From QZLE01 sp033852075 (lineage in GTDB: Bacteria; Pseudomonadota; Gammaproteobacteria; QZLD01), in NCBI GenBank assembly GCA_033852075.1, contig JAWSVC010000016.1, positions 1 to 42,224 of the forward strand: 42,224 bases of DNA, read 5' to 3'. Every line of letters starts with the position of its first letter. Within the stretch, counting starts at the first letter, position 1. Under the pieces are notes generated by a model, which saw nothing but the letters and a program-made list of their open reading frames with translations, made no database searches and was not told the DNA's origin. Positions 25,009-34,095 of the stretch are shown here, one piece after another. Both the position numbers and the translations under genes were made by a program.

Positions 25009-28000
25009 GTGAAAATAGCAAGAACCTCGTTTTTTAAGAAGACGAAAAGCCTTTTTTGTATACCTATTATTTTTGGAATTTCTTCAACTGCTGCGTTTGC
25101 AATTACGGAAGATGTTGATGAAGGTATAAATGGTTATCAATATTCATATGAAGCAGAAACAAGATCCGAAATAGTACCTTCGGTCAGTTATGAAAATATA
25201 CGGGAACTATATGCGGAATATCAGGAAAATAGTTCAGATTATTCAGAAGATGATATTTCTCCATCTGGAATAACTGCAAATAAAGTAGTAATTCCTATTG
25301 GTAATGCGCTGAATTCTCCGTATGTAACTCCTGAGCCTCTTGTAGGTCAAACACCAAAAGCTGCGTTTGCCAGGATGATAACAAATGATGTTTTAAATTT
25401 TGGAAAGGCTAAAATTGAGGATCCTGATGGTTCTTTCGGTATACAGACCAGCAAAAGCTATTCTGATCTTAGGTGGTCGCTGTGGGCAGATTGGATTAAC
25501 CTTACTTTGAAGGCTACTGATCAATTGGAAGGAGGAGCAAAGCTTATACTTGAACCTGATACAGGAACATACTTAAGGATAAACAGTGTTTATCAAAAAG
25601 GCCTTACCTATGAAGCATATGCTACTTTACATCTAAATGGTAATTTGGTGTTTAGTGGGGAGGTAGATGGATGGGGGATAGATGTTTGGACTACTTCTGA
25701 TTCATATGTAAATTTTGATATCGATTTTAAATTTACTTATTCTCCTGAATATAATTCTTCTGATAATAAATTTAATCTAAATCCAAATATAGAGGTTAGT
25801 TCTAAAAATCTAGCTTGGCATATTGGTGTTAGAACCTCGCTTGATATAAACGATAACATAGCTGAAGAAGCTTGTAATACCTTGGTTTCAAAAATTAAGA
25901 ATAAAGTTGTACCGAATTTTGTTTCTAAAATAAGAACAGAATTTCAAAGCAAGGTTAGCAAAAGTAATCGAGAATTTGAGCTTAGATCAGACAGGCCTGA
26001 TAAGTGGGTAGAGCAAATAGAAACCATAGTGAGCGATTACAGTAATGCTGGTAAATATGTAATAGCTGCAACTGACAGAATCAACTACTTGCTTTGGTCT
26101 AATAACTCTCTATCAGCTACTGGTTTACTTATTGAAGCTGTTGCATGTGATGATTTGACTAGCTCCAATCCATCTTCATATATGAATACAACCATGAATA
26201 GAAAAGGAATCGATTTTAGTGATTATGAGCACTCAACCATAAAAGATTATTGTGACCTGATTATTGGTGAAGATAGTTTTACCCTTGGTGATGCTACTAA
26301 TCTTTCCGAGGCAACTCCATGGACTGAAGCCTGGGGTACTACATTCAGGAATACTTTGTTAAGCAGAGATACCGATCATAATCATTTGCCGTTAATGTCA
26401 CGATCTATGTACGAATATATTTATGGTATGGAAGAGTGGGTTAAATATTTTGATAGGGTAGGTTGGCAGAATGCTAATGAGCAATATAAAGTTGATAGGC
26501 AGAGGTTAGAACAATGGAGGCGCGAATGTTTTCAAAACCCGCTTTCTGCCACCTCTGCATCTGATGTGGCTGCTGCTGTTGATTGTGATAATCCACCAAT
26601 AGTTTCTGCTAAACCAGATATTAATGATTACCGCGGATCAGTTAAGCAACAAAAAGGGACTGGAGAATGTAAACTTGAGATGAGAACCTATTCTAATAAT
26701 CCAGATAATATTACTAATTCAGAACCGGTTATGATTATCCATGGCGGTTCGTGGAAAACCAGATACGGTAGTTTTTCAGCAGCAGAATCTTATGTTTCTC
26801 ATTTGACTAATCTTGGGTATACGGTTTATATGCCATTTTACCGTTTAACGGGTAAAAATGGTGATACAACAGAGGCTTGTCAGGCGGTGGGCTGGTCCAA
26901 AATAAATGAAAAAGGAAATGATGATGCGGTAATTTTTGTACAAAAGAGACATCCGGGTCAAAAGATTAAGCTGATAGGATTTTCTGCCGGATCAAATATG
27001 GCGTTAAATCTTGTGCAGAGAAGACCGGAAGATATTTCCAAAGCAGTATTATTCTACCCTCCAACTGATTTGGCGGAATTTTATGATGGATATTATGAAG
27101 GAACAGATAATCAGGACTATGTCGGGAATTATGGTGATGTTAAACGTTATGCGAAAACATATGAACATATGGCCGGATATCTGGAAGATTTTCTTTTAAT
27201 CAAGGATTTCAGTAAGATAGATGTGACCAGGGATTATTTTACTAAAAATAGCCTGGCTACAAAGATTTCAGCGTCTCCTGATGATTTTCCTCCTCTTTAT
27301 ATTATGCATTCTTATAAAGATAAAACTGTGCCATGGCGACAGTCAATGCATCTTTGTAATGCCTATGGTGGTGTTTTAGGAGATAGTTCTGTTGAAAATG
27401 GCGATGTGAAAAAACTTGAATGGACTGATGCTAGGCGTAAATTTGCATGTAATCCTGATAGTAGCCAACCAACCATTTTTGATTTAATAAAACCAGTAGA
27501 AACATATTTGCATCCTAAAACTAAAGAAGAATTGTCAATGCATGCTTTTGATGTTGATATTCCGGGTTTTGGCGTAATAGTTAATGAGGGCGATAAGAAA
27601 GAATTAACTCGCTCCATTAAGTCGGCTTTACACTGGCTGGATACTGGTAATGTAATAAAATTTAGCTCACCATCAATCGATGATGCAGATGTCAGTGTTT
27701 CAGGTGATACGGTGACATTTGATGTTACGGTATCGCATCCATCCGGAAGTAGTCAAGTACAGTCAGTATATGCATATTTTACACCGTGTACTCATATTTC
27801 AGGTGAAAAATGGAAGTGTATACTTACTGATGTACCAGCAGGATATTATTCTAACCAGTTATATATATGGGCTGAAGATGCTAACGGCAACAGAGGTGTT
27901 CCGCAATATGCTCCTCCATTTGAGGTTAAAACTGTAACTTATACCATTTTAGCAAGTGCTGGTGCAGGTGGGGATATAACTCCTGCAAGCCAAGTAGTAG

Positions 28001-29148
28001 AGAAGGGGTATTCTGCAGAATTTGATGTTACTCCTTTGTCTGGTTATGAAATTGACAGTGTAACAGGATGTAATGGTTCGCTAAGTGGTAATACATATAC
28101 TACAGGAACAGTTACTGCTAACTGTTCCGTACATGCAAGCTTTTCTATTAAAAGCTATACGGTATCTACAAATGCTGGTGCAGGTGGAACTATTAGCCCT
28201 TCATCAAGAGCAGTAAATCATGGTGGTGCTACATCATTCACTATTACTCCGAATAGTGGTTACTCTATTGAGACTGTTTCCGGGTGTAATGGATCGGCAT
28301 CTGGAAATACATACACTACAGGAACAATAACTTCAGCGTGTACTGTTTCAGCGACTTTTAAGGAAAAACCGGTTTCGTGTAGTGAATACACAGCTGATCT
28401 GGAAGTACATTTGGCGAACGATAGAGTTTGGTCTGAATATACCGGTACTTGCTGGGGAAGTTTCTGTTATGGTGGACAGTGGAATATTTATACCAAGGGA
28501 TCTGATATATTAATCAGTCATGATGGGAAAGAGATTCATACTTTGCATAATATGTCAGATCAGTCGGGATATTGGTATCCGGGAGAGTGTCCGATAACAG
28601 AGCCTGTTCCTCCTGTTGTTGATAGTGTTGATACGCCGGTTGTAACCAAAATTGGTGAGACTAATGATACCGTTAAGTTCAAAGTGGTAATAACAGGTAC
28701 TGCCAGTGATGCAAATGGAGACCTTAAAGAGGTAAGTGTTGGTGCTGGCATAACATCACAGTTATGTAACGGTACATCTGAATTTACTTGTGTTCTTGAG
28801 CATGAATACCTAAAGTCGAGCCTGCCGGGAACAGGAGAGTATATTGTTGTAGCCTATGATAAGGCTGATAATATGAGTGAAGCAGTTGCAACACAGCGTG
28901 TGAAATTTGAAAATCAGGAAGTAACCTGTGTTGATTATACTGAGAGTTTGAATGACCACTTGGCTGATGATCGTATCTGGTCTGAATACACAGGAAAATG
29001 TTGGGGTACATTCTGCTATGGTGGGCAATGGAATATTTACACTAAAGGCTCAGATATTTTGATAGGTCATGATGGTAATGAAATCCATACCCTTCATGAG
29101 TTTTCCGACGAACTTGGTACTTGGTATCCAGATACCTGTCCTCATTAG
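25009..29148 (+). CDS. Giant secreted multidomain esterase
   Basis: 1379 residues from a GTG at 25009 (TTGGA seven bases before); a TTG at 24997 is the alternative. A signal peptide ends near AAFA. Residues about 40-560 match no domain I recognise and carry beta-rich and helical stretches. About 570-850 is an alpha/beta hydrolase: HGGSW (His578), nucleophile Ser659 in GFSAGS, Asp771 in SYKDKTVP and His845 in MHAFD, like carbohydrate or lipid esterases. Then come an Ig-like region, two InlB-B-type repeats (about 977-1120; GAGG.I.P and YTTGT), a short 70-residue Cys/Trp module (about 1124-1194), an Ig-like spacer and a second copy of that module at the C-terminus (about 1307-1379). The module recurs in the subtilase at 37457. 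Probably an exported polymer-degrading enzyme. Confidence 0.85.
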   Translation: MKIARTSFFKKTKSLFCIPIIFGISSTAAFAITEDVDEGINGYQYSYEAETRSEIVPSVSYENIRELYAEYQENSSDYSEDDISPSGITANKVVIPIGNALNSPYVTPEPLVGQTPKAAFARMITNDVLNFGKAKIEDPDGSFGIQTSKSYSDLRWSLWADWINLTLKATDQLEGGAKLILEPDTGTYLRINSVYQKGLTYEAYATLHLNGNLVFSGEVDGWGIDVWTTSDSYVNFDIDFKFTYSPEYNSSDNKFNLNPNIEVSSKNLAWHIGVRTSLDINDNIAEEACNTLVSKIKNKVVPNFVSKIRTEFQSKVSKSNREFELRSDRPDKWVEQIETIVSDYSNAGKYVIAATDRINYLLWSNNSLSATGLLIEAVACDDLTSSNPSSYMNTTMNRKGIDFSDYEHSTIKDYCDLIIGEDSFTLGDATNLSEATPWTEAWGTTFRNTLLSRDTDHNHLPLMSRSMYEYIYGMEEWVKYFDRVGWQNANEQYKVDRQRLEQWRRECFQNPLSATSASDVAAAVDCDNPPIVSAKPDINDYRGSVKQQKGTGECKLEMRTYSNNPDNITNSEPVMIIHGGSWKTRYGSFSAAESYVSHLTNLGYTVYMPFYRLTGKNGDTTEACQAVGWSKINEKGNDDAVIFVQKRHPGQKIKLIGFSAGSNMALNLVQRRPEDISKAVLFYPPTDLAEFYDGYYEGTDNQDYVGNYGDVKRYAKTYEHMAGYLEDFLLIKDFSKIDVTRDYFTKNSLATKISASPDDFPPLYIMHSYKDKTVPWRQSMHLCNAYGGVLGDSSVENGDVKKLEWTDARRKFACNPDSSQPTIFDLIKPVETYLHPKTKEELSMHAFDVDIPGFGVIVNEGDKKELTRSIKSALHWLDTGNVIKFSSPSIDDADVSVSGDTVTFDVTVSHPSGSSQVQSVYAYFTPCTHISGEKWKCILTDVPAGYYSNQLYIWAEDANGNRGVPQYAPPFEVKTVTYTILASAGAGGDITPASQVVEKGYSAEFDVTPLSGYEIDSVTGCNGSLSGNTYTTGTVTANCSVHASFSIKSYTVSTNAGAGGTISPSSRAVNHGGATSFTITPNSGYSIETVSGCNGSASGNTYTTGTITSACTVSATFKEKPVSCSEYTADLEVHLANDRVWSEYTGTCWGSFCYGGQWNIYTKGSDILISHDGKEIHTLHNMSDQSGYWYPGECPITEPVPPVVDSVDTPVVTKIGETNDTVKFKVVITGTASDANGDLKEVSVGAGITSQLCNGTSEFTCVLEHEYLKSSLPGTGEYIVVAYDKADNMSEAVATQRVKFENQEVTCVDYTESLNDHLADDRIWSEYTGKCWGTFCYGGQWNIYTKGSDILIGHDGNEIHTLHEFSDELGTWYPDTCPH

Positions 29149-29172
29149 TATGTTAATTAAATAACATATCAC

Positions 29173-29216
29173 AGACCTCAGGTGTAAAAACCTGGGGTCT
29201 ACGTTATTTTGGTTTT
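29173..29216. terminator. Terminator after the giant esterase gene
   Basis: AGACCTCAGGT (29173-29183) pairs with ACCTGGGGTCT (29190-29200), with one T-G pair, around a six-base loop, followed by a T-rich run. It lies between converging genes. Confidence 0.8.
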
Positions 29217-29238
29217 AAGATAAATAATATATAAATTG

Positions 29239-30003
29239 TTAAGGTTTTATTACAACACTTACCGGGCAATGATCTGAACCCATAACATCCTTATGGATCT
29301 TTGCCTCTTTAACTTTGTCAGTAAAGTCTTTATTCACACAGAAGTAATCAATCCTCCAGCCTGCATTTTTTTGGCGTGCTTGAAATCTATATGACCACCA
29401 GCTGTATTCTCCTTCGGCATCCGGGTAAAAGTGCCGAAAGGTGTCGGTGTAACCGCTGTCTAAAAACTTGCCCATCCATTCGCGTTCTTCTGGCAGATAT
29501 CCAGGGTTTTTCTCGTTGGTTTTTGGATTTTTTAGGTCGATAGGTTTATGGGCGACGTTATAGTCACCGCACAAAACTATATTTTTACCATCGGCAACCA
29601 ACTGATCGCAGATTTCATGGATGCGATTATTGAATGCCAGTTTGTAATCAAGGCGAGCCCCTTCCGCTTGTGAGTTGGGGAAATAGCAGTTAATTAGAGT
29701 GAAATTATCGTAGTGGGCGATTATGGTTCTGCCTTCGCTGTCGAACTCTTCATCGCCCATCTGTTCGATACTATTTGGTTCTTCCTTGCTGTATATGGCA
29801 ACGCCACTGTAGCCTTTTTTTTGTGCCGACAACCAATAGCTTTTATAACCATTGATATTGATTAGCTCGTCATCAAGCTGGTCTAGTTGCGCCTTGGTTT
29901 CCTGAATCGCCAGAATATCTGGTGATTCCTGTTCAATCCATTCAATCAGGCCTTTTTTCTGGCAGGCGCGGATTCCATTTACGTTCCATGAGTATATTTT
30001 CAT
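29239..30003 (-). CDS. xthA: Exonuclease III (AP endonuclease family)
   Basis: 254 residues. It acts in base excision repair, cutting at abasic sites and removing 3' blocks. The exonuclease-endonuclease-phosphatase residues are visible: SWNVNGIRA, ILAIQETKAQ (catalytic Glu), GYSGVAIYSK, VLCGDYNVAH (Asp/Asn pair) and MGSDHCPV at the C-terminus. It starts 18 bases after the APC transporter stop, so the two are likely co-transcribed. Confidence 0.95.
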   Translation of the reverse strand: MKIYSWNVNGIRACQKKGLIEWIEQESPDILAIQETKAQLDQLDDELININGYKSYWLSAQKKGYSGVAIYSKEEPNSIEQMGDEEFDSEGRTIIAHYDNFTLINCYFPNSQAEGARLDYKLAFNNRIHEICDQLVADGKNIVLCGDYNVAHKPIDLKNPKTNEKNPGYLPEEREWMGKFLDSGYTDTFRHFYPDAEGEYSWWSYRFQARQKNAGWRIDYFCVNKDFTDKVKEAKIHKDVMGSDHCPVSVVIKP

Positions 30004-30021
30004 ATCTAAACCTTTTGGACT

Positions 30022-32034
30022 TTAGAGTACCAATCTAACTCCACCTAGTTCTTCGATTTTATGGCAGAAGTTTGTACCTGGTGTGCTGATAAACATTAGG
30101 TTTTTGGGAACCTTGAGTTTGTGTGATAAAGATTCAATCAGGTTCGGGCCAAATTTCCCTTCTACAGCAATAAAATCAATACGCAATGATGGATATATGC
30201 GGTCGATGGTATTTAGGTGTTCAGCCATAAGTGGAGGTATTGAATTGATGTCTTCGGTTACGTGAACCACCTTGAGAATATTGGTTTGTTCATTAGCCTG
30301 AACATAAAGAGCAGCCTTGTTTAGGCTTTCTAATCCATCATCCTTTGTGAAATATACTACGGTAATGCTATTTATCTTTTCGATGTAGGATACGATGGCA
30401 CCATAGGTCCATATACTGTATTTCTTAATTTTTTCTAAAATAGATTCAATAATAAATAACGCTATTTTTAATAGTTGGATACGCAGGAACATTACTGCGA
30501 CTATGATACCTATAGCGATGTAATATTCAGAAAATACCGCGACATATTTAGGGTCGAGAATTACGTTTCCGGCAATACCTACGATGATGGCAAATAGGGC
30601 TACGGTAACCATTGGCCAACTGGCGTAGGTGTCTCTTGGTAGTTTTGCCCTTTCGCTTTTAAGAAGCATATTTCCAATAGCAAATAGGCCCATTACACAC
30701 AAGAATGATAGTGTGTAAACGCCTGCCAATGTGGTGATCTTACCGCCAGTGATTATATAGATCGACCAGCACAATACAAAGAAAGCTAATATAATCCAGT
30801 GGTTGGTTTTACGTAGTTTATTTTGCGCTAACAGGAATTGTGGCATGCAGCGATCCAGGGTCATTCTTCTTATAAGGCCAGTTACACCAACGTAAGATGT
30901 TAGAACTGCCCCGGATAGAACCAGTACTGCATCGATACTAACAATGGTGCCAAGCCATTGCCCGGCAGAAAGAGTTCCCATCTGCGCAAGAAGGTCGGCA
31001 GGAATGCCTTGGATTGATGTGATTTGGCTTAGTAGATCTGCAGGTATTCCTTGGATGTTGCTTAGCTGTTCAATCAATGCAGGTGGAACACCATTAGTAA
31101 CTGCTGCAAGTGATGATATTAGATCGGGGGTAACTCCGTTTACTGTAGCAAGCTGATCCAATAGCGCCTGCGGTACACCACCTTGAATAGTGATCATTGG
31201 AAGAAGTCCAAGTGATAGGATACTTATCAAAGGGTTAAATATTGCAACGGCTAGCCACATATTATTCAGGGTTTTAGGGAATACCCCTTCTTTTTGTTCC
31301 TCAATAAAATTAGCCGAACTTTCAAAACCGCTGATACCAAGCATGGCAGCGGCAAAACCAAAGAATAATGCATGCAGCACTCCATTTGGAGTTGGAGTTG
31401 ACCAGTTAAATGTCAGCATAGATGGATCTTTAGCAATTGTGATAATTGCGGCAATAGATAATACGGTAAGGGTGACTATATGCAGGATAAATATGATCAG
31501 GGCTATGATTGCAGACTCTCCGATACCTATTAAATTTAATATTGCAAAAAAGCCTAGCAGACCAATCGTTGCCCAGCCGATATTAAGGCCGTGGATCAAA
31601 TTATGGGCATAATGCATTGCTTCGCCGGCACTGATAACAGCGGTGGCGATATAAGAGAGGATGGTTAAACAGGCAGCCGCCGCAGCAAGTTTTTTATTGG
31701 CGGTATTAAGTAATACAGTATAGGTTCCACCGTTCATTGGCAGGGCGCTGCCTACCTCGGCGTAAACCTTGCGGAATAGAAAAAGTACAGCAGCAACAAT
31801 AATCAGAACCACTGGGGCGAGGTGGCCGGCATGGACTGCACACAATGCTGAAACATAAAGGCAGCTAGATGTGATATCGTTGCCGCATATTGCTGTAGAA
31901 CTCCATTTACCAAGCTTGTGTTTAACGGTCTCATCCAGAGGCTGGCAGTGTTCTTGATCTGATGGTATGTCATTGATTAGTTCAGCACGACCCCATCCAG
32001 CAAATTCCCAAGGTTTTTTTGTTGATTCCGTCAT
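30022..32034 (-). CDS. APC-superfamily amino acid permease with tandem-repeat loop and cytoplasmic tail domain
   Basis: 670 residues. About twelve membrane segments, with APC features GKWSSTAICGNDITSSCLYVSAL (TM1 unwound region), YAEVGSALPMNGGTYTVL and GFAAAMLGISGFESSANFIEEQKEG. Residues 286-356, after the segment ending LLPMITI, hold five units of 14-15 residues with pattern G(V/I)xPxxL(L/I)xxL. These are not part of the normal fold. The C-terminal 130 residues (from about 540) form a soluble domain (TVVYFTKDDGLESLNKAALYVQANEQ...) as in some universal-stress-like tails. The substrate is unknown. It is followed by xthA and preceded by two palindromic repeats. Confidence 0.88.
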   Translation of the reverse strand: MTESTKKPWEFAGWGRAELINDIPSDQEHCQPLDETVKHKLGKWSSTAICGNDITSSCLYVSALCAVHAGHLAPVVLIIVAAVLFLFRKVYAEVGSALPMNGGTYTVLLNTANKKLAAAAACLTILSYIATAVISAGEAMHYAHNLIHGLNIGWATIGLLGFFAILNLIGIGESAIIALIIFILHIVTLTVLSIAAIITIAKDPSMLTFNWSTPTPNGVLHALFFGFAAAMLGISGFESSANFIEEQKEGVFPKTLNNMWLAVAIFNPLISILSLGLLPMITIQGGVPQALLDQLATVNGVTPDLISSLAAVTNGVPPALIEQLSNIQGIPADLLSQITSIQGIPADLLAQMGTLSAGQWLGTIVSIDAVLVLSGAVLTSYVGVTGLIRRMTLDRCMPQFLLAQNKLRKTNHWIILAFFVLCWSIYIITGGKITTLAGVYTLSFLCVMGLFAIGNMLLKSERAKLPRDTYASWPMVTVALFAIIVGIAGNVILDPKYVAVFSEYYIAIGIIVAVMFLRIQLLKIALFIIESILEKIKKYSIWTYGAIVSYIEKINSITVVYFTKDDGLESLNKAALYVQANEQTNILKVVHVTEDINSIPPLMAEHLNTIDRIYPSLRIDFIAVEGKFGPNLIESLSHKLKVPKNLMFISTPGTNFCHKIEELGGVRLVL
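30967..31179 (-). repeat. Five-unit tandem repeat within the APC permease gene
   Basis: Encodes residues 286-356: GVPQALLDQLATVN, GVTPDLISSLAAVTN, GVPPALIEQLSNIQ, GIPADLLSQITSIQ, GIPADLLAQMGTLS. The last two are nearly identical, so the array has expanded by duplication. Each unit could form a short amphipathic helix capped by Gly-Pro. Confidence 0.9.
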
Positions 32035-32138
32035 TTGTTTTTTATTCCAATATTAAAGTTGCTGGTGCAAAAATAGCATAAAAAGAGGGGGAGTACTAAG
32101 CAATCAATTGCTGTTGATTGCGTTTGTATTTGTATCTC

Positions 32139-32230
32139 GTTCCCAAGGTCCTCCTTGGGAATGCATATATGTTTTTACGATAGCACAACTGGTGGGTAAT
32201 AGCTGGTTCCCAAACTGGAGTTTGGGAACC
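32139..32230. repeat. CTCGTTCCCAA palindromic repeats, copies 2 and 3
   Basis: TTCCCAAGG (32140-32148) pairs with CCTTGGGAA (32153-32161). GGTTCCCAAACT (32205-32216) pairs perfectly with AGTTTGGGAACC (32219-32230). Both are relatives of 17666-17697 and fill the space between ettA and the permease gene, where they could act as terminators. Confidence 0.8.
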
Positions 32231-32254
32231 ATGAACTCGAAGAAGTAATCTCAA

Positions 32255-33928
32255 TTACGCATCAATCTTATGATACTTAATCCGTTTTGGATTCATGGCA
32301 TCATCACCAACGCGGCGTTTGTAGTCTTCTTCATAATCAGAGTAATTGCCTTCATAGAAAACAGCCTGACTATCACCCTCAAACGCAATGATATGTGTAG
32401 CAATTCTATCTAGGAACCAGCGGTCATGCGAGATCACCACCGCGCATCCCGGGAATGCAAGTAGTGCTTCTTCAAGTGCACGAAGGGTTTCAACGTCAAG
32501 GTCGTTGGTCGGTTCGTCAAGCAGAAGTACGTTGCCGCCACTGCGTAGCAGTTTGGCTAGATGTACACGATTGCGTTCACCACCGGAAAGGTGTTTGATG
32601 TGATTTTGCTGGTCAGTACCCTTAAAGTTAAAACGTCCCACATAAGCGCGAGATGGAATTTCGTAGTTGCCGACAGTAATTACATCCAAACCTTCCGAGA
32701 TCTCTTCCCAAACAGTCTTGTCCGGATCGAGCGAATCTCTGGATTGATCAACGTATGCTAATTCAACTGATTCTCCAATCTTGAAGTCTCCGCTATCTGG
32801 TTGCTCAAGCCCCATCATCATTTTAAACAGAGTGGTTTTACCTGCGCCATTTGGTCCGATAATTCCAACGATACCACCGCGAGGTAGGTTAAAGCTGAAA
32901 TCTTCTAGTAGAAGTTTGTCACCAAACGCTTTGCGGATATTCTTTGCTTCAAGAACCATGTCCCCCAGTCTTGGACCTGGCGGGATATAAAGCTCTTGAG
33001 TTTCATTGCGTTGCTGGAACTCTTTGGAAGAAAGTTCTTCGAAACGCGCCATTCTAGCCTTACTTTTTGCCTGGCGACCTTTAGGATTTTGACGTACCCA
33101 CTCCAATTCGGCTTTGATTGCACGATCATGAGCTGCCTGCTGGCGTTGTTCGCTTTGCAAACGAGCATCTTTTTGCTCCAGCCATGAAGAGTAGTTGCCT
33201 TCCCAGGGAATACCGCGTCCACGGTCAAGTTCCAGAATCCAGCCGGCAACGTTATCCAGGAAGTATCTATCATGCGTTACCGCCACAACAGTGCCAGGGA
33301 AGTCGTGCAGGAATCTTTCCATCCAGGCTACCGATTCGGCATCCAGGTGGTTGGTTGGCTCATCAAGAAGGATCATGTCTGGGTTTGATAACAGAAGCCT
33401 GCAAAGAGCAACACGACGTTTTTCACCGCCGGAAAGTTTGGTTACATCTGCTTCCCATGGTGGAAGACGCAGAGCGTTGGCCGCAACTTCAAGTTTTCTG
33501 TCTAGTTCCCAAGCACCTGCTGAGTCGATCTTATCCTGTAGTTCAGCTTGTTCAGCCAGCAGATTATTCATCTCATCATCGCTCATCGGCTCAGCAAATT
33601 TCATGCTGATTTCATCAAAGCGATTCAGGATATTTTTGATCTCAGCAACGCCTTCTTCAACGTTGCCGCGCACATCTTTTTCAGGGTTAAGCTGTGGTTC
33701 CTGTGGTAGATATCCAATATTGATATTTGCCAGTGGGCGAGCCTCACCAAGAATATCGGTATCAATACCCGCCATAATTCTTAATAGGGTGGATTTACCA
33801 GCACCATTTAGGCCAAGTACGCCGATCTTTGCACCCGGAAAGAATGATAGTGATATATCTTTAAGGATCTCGCGCTTTGGAGGTACTACCTTGCCAACGC
33901 GGTTCATTGAATAGATATATTGAGCCAT
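32255..33928 (-). CDS. ettA: Energy-dependent translational throttle protein EttA (ABC-F)
   Basis: 557 residues from the ATG at 33928 (AGAGGAAAA before it); a longer start at 33973 is rejected since EttA is about 555 and begins MAQYIY. Two ABC domains are complete: Walker A GLNGAGKST and GPNGAGKTT, signatures LSGGEKRRVAL and LSGGERNRVHL, Walker B LLDEPTNHLDAES and LLDEPTNDLDVET. No membrane segment is present. The linker between domains (WVRQNPKGRQAKSKARMARFEEL) is the P-site tRNA interaction motif region. It gates the first elongation steps according to ATP level. Confidence 0.96.
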   Translation of the reverse strand: MAQYIYSMNRVGKVVPPKREILKDISLSFFPGAKIGVLGLNGAGKSTLLRIMAGIDTDILGEARPLANINIGYLPQEPQLNPEKDVRGNVEEGVAEIKNILNRFDEISMKFAEPMSDDEMNNLLAEQAELQDKIDSAGAWELDRKLEVAANALRLPPWEADVTKLSGGEKRRVALCRLLLSNPDMILLDEPTNHLDAESVAWMERFLHDFPGTVVAVTHDRYFLDNVAGWILELDRGRGIPWEGNYSSWLEQKDARLQSEQRQQAAHDRAIKAELEWVRQNPKGRQAKSKARMARFEELSSKEFQQRNETQELYIPPGPRLGDMVLEAKNIRKAFGDKLLLEDFSFNLPRGGIVGIIGPNGAGKTTLFKMMMGLEQPDSGDFKIGESVELAYVDQSRDSLDPDKTVWEEISEGLDVITVGNYEIPSRAYVGRFNFKGTDQQNHIKHLSGGERNRVHLAKLLRSGGNVLLLDEPTNDLDVETLRALEEALLAFPGCAVVISHDRWFLDRIATHIIAFEGDSQAVFYEGNYSDYEEDYKRRVGDDAMNPKRIKYHKIDA

Positions 33929-34095
33929 GAAAAATTTTCCTCTGATTTCAGGTTCGAATTGTTGAAATTGCAAAGGATTATCCTAAAAATGGAGCCCTTA
34001 GTCTATGGCTAAGATTAGTAATCTACATAGATAGGTGCCTAAAAAACCATGATGCTATACAATACACGCCAAATTATTTTTAGAGGTTATTATCA

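Noticed and set aside
28560..29028. Several 63-75-codon minus-strand frames opposite the giant esterase
   Set aside because: They mirror the two duplicated C-terminal modules in reverse and have no starts or domains of their own.
33195..33914. 239-codon open frame on the plus strand opposite ettA
   Set aside because: It lies wholly antisense to a strongly conserved ABC-F gene, has low-complexity Ser/Arg/Pro composition and no recognisable domain.
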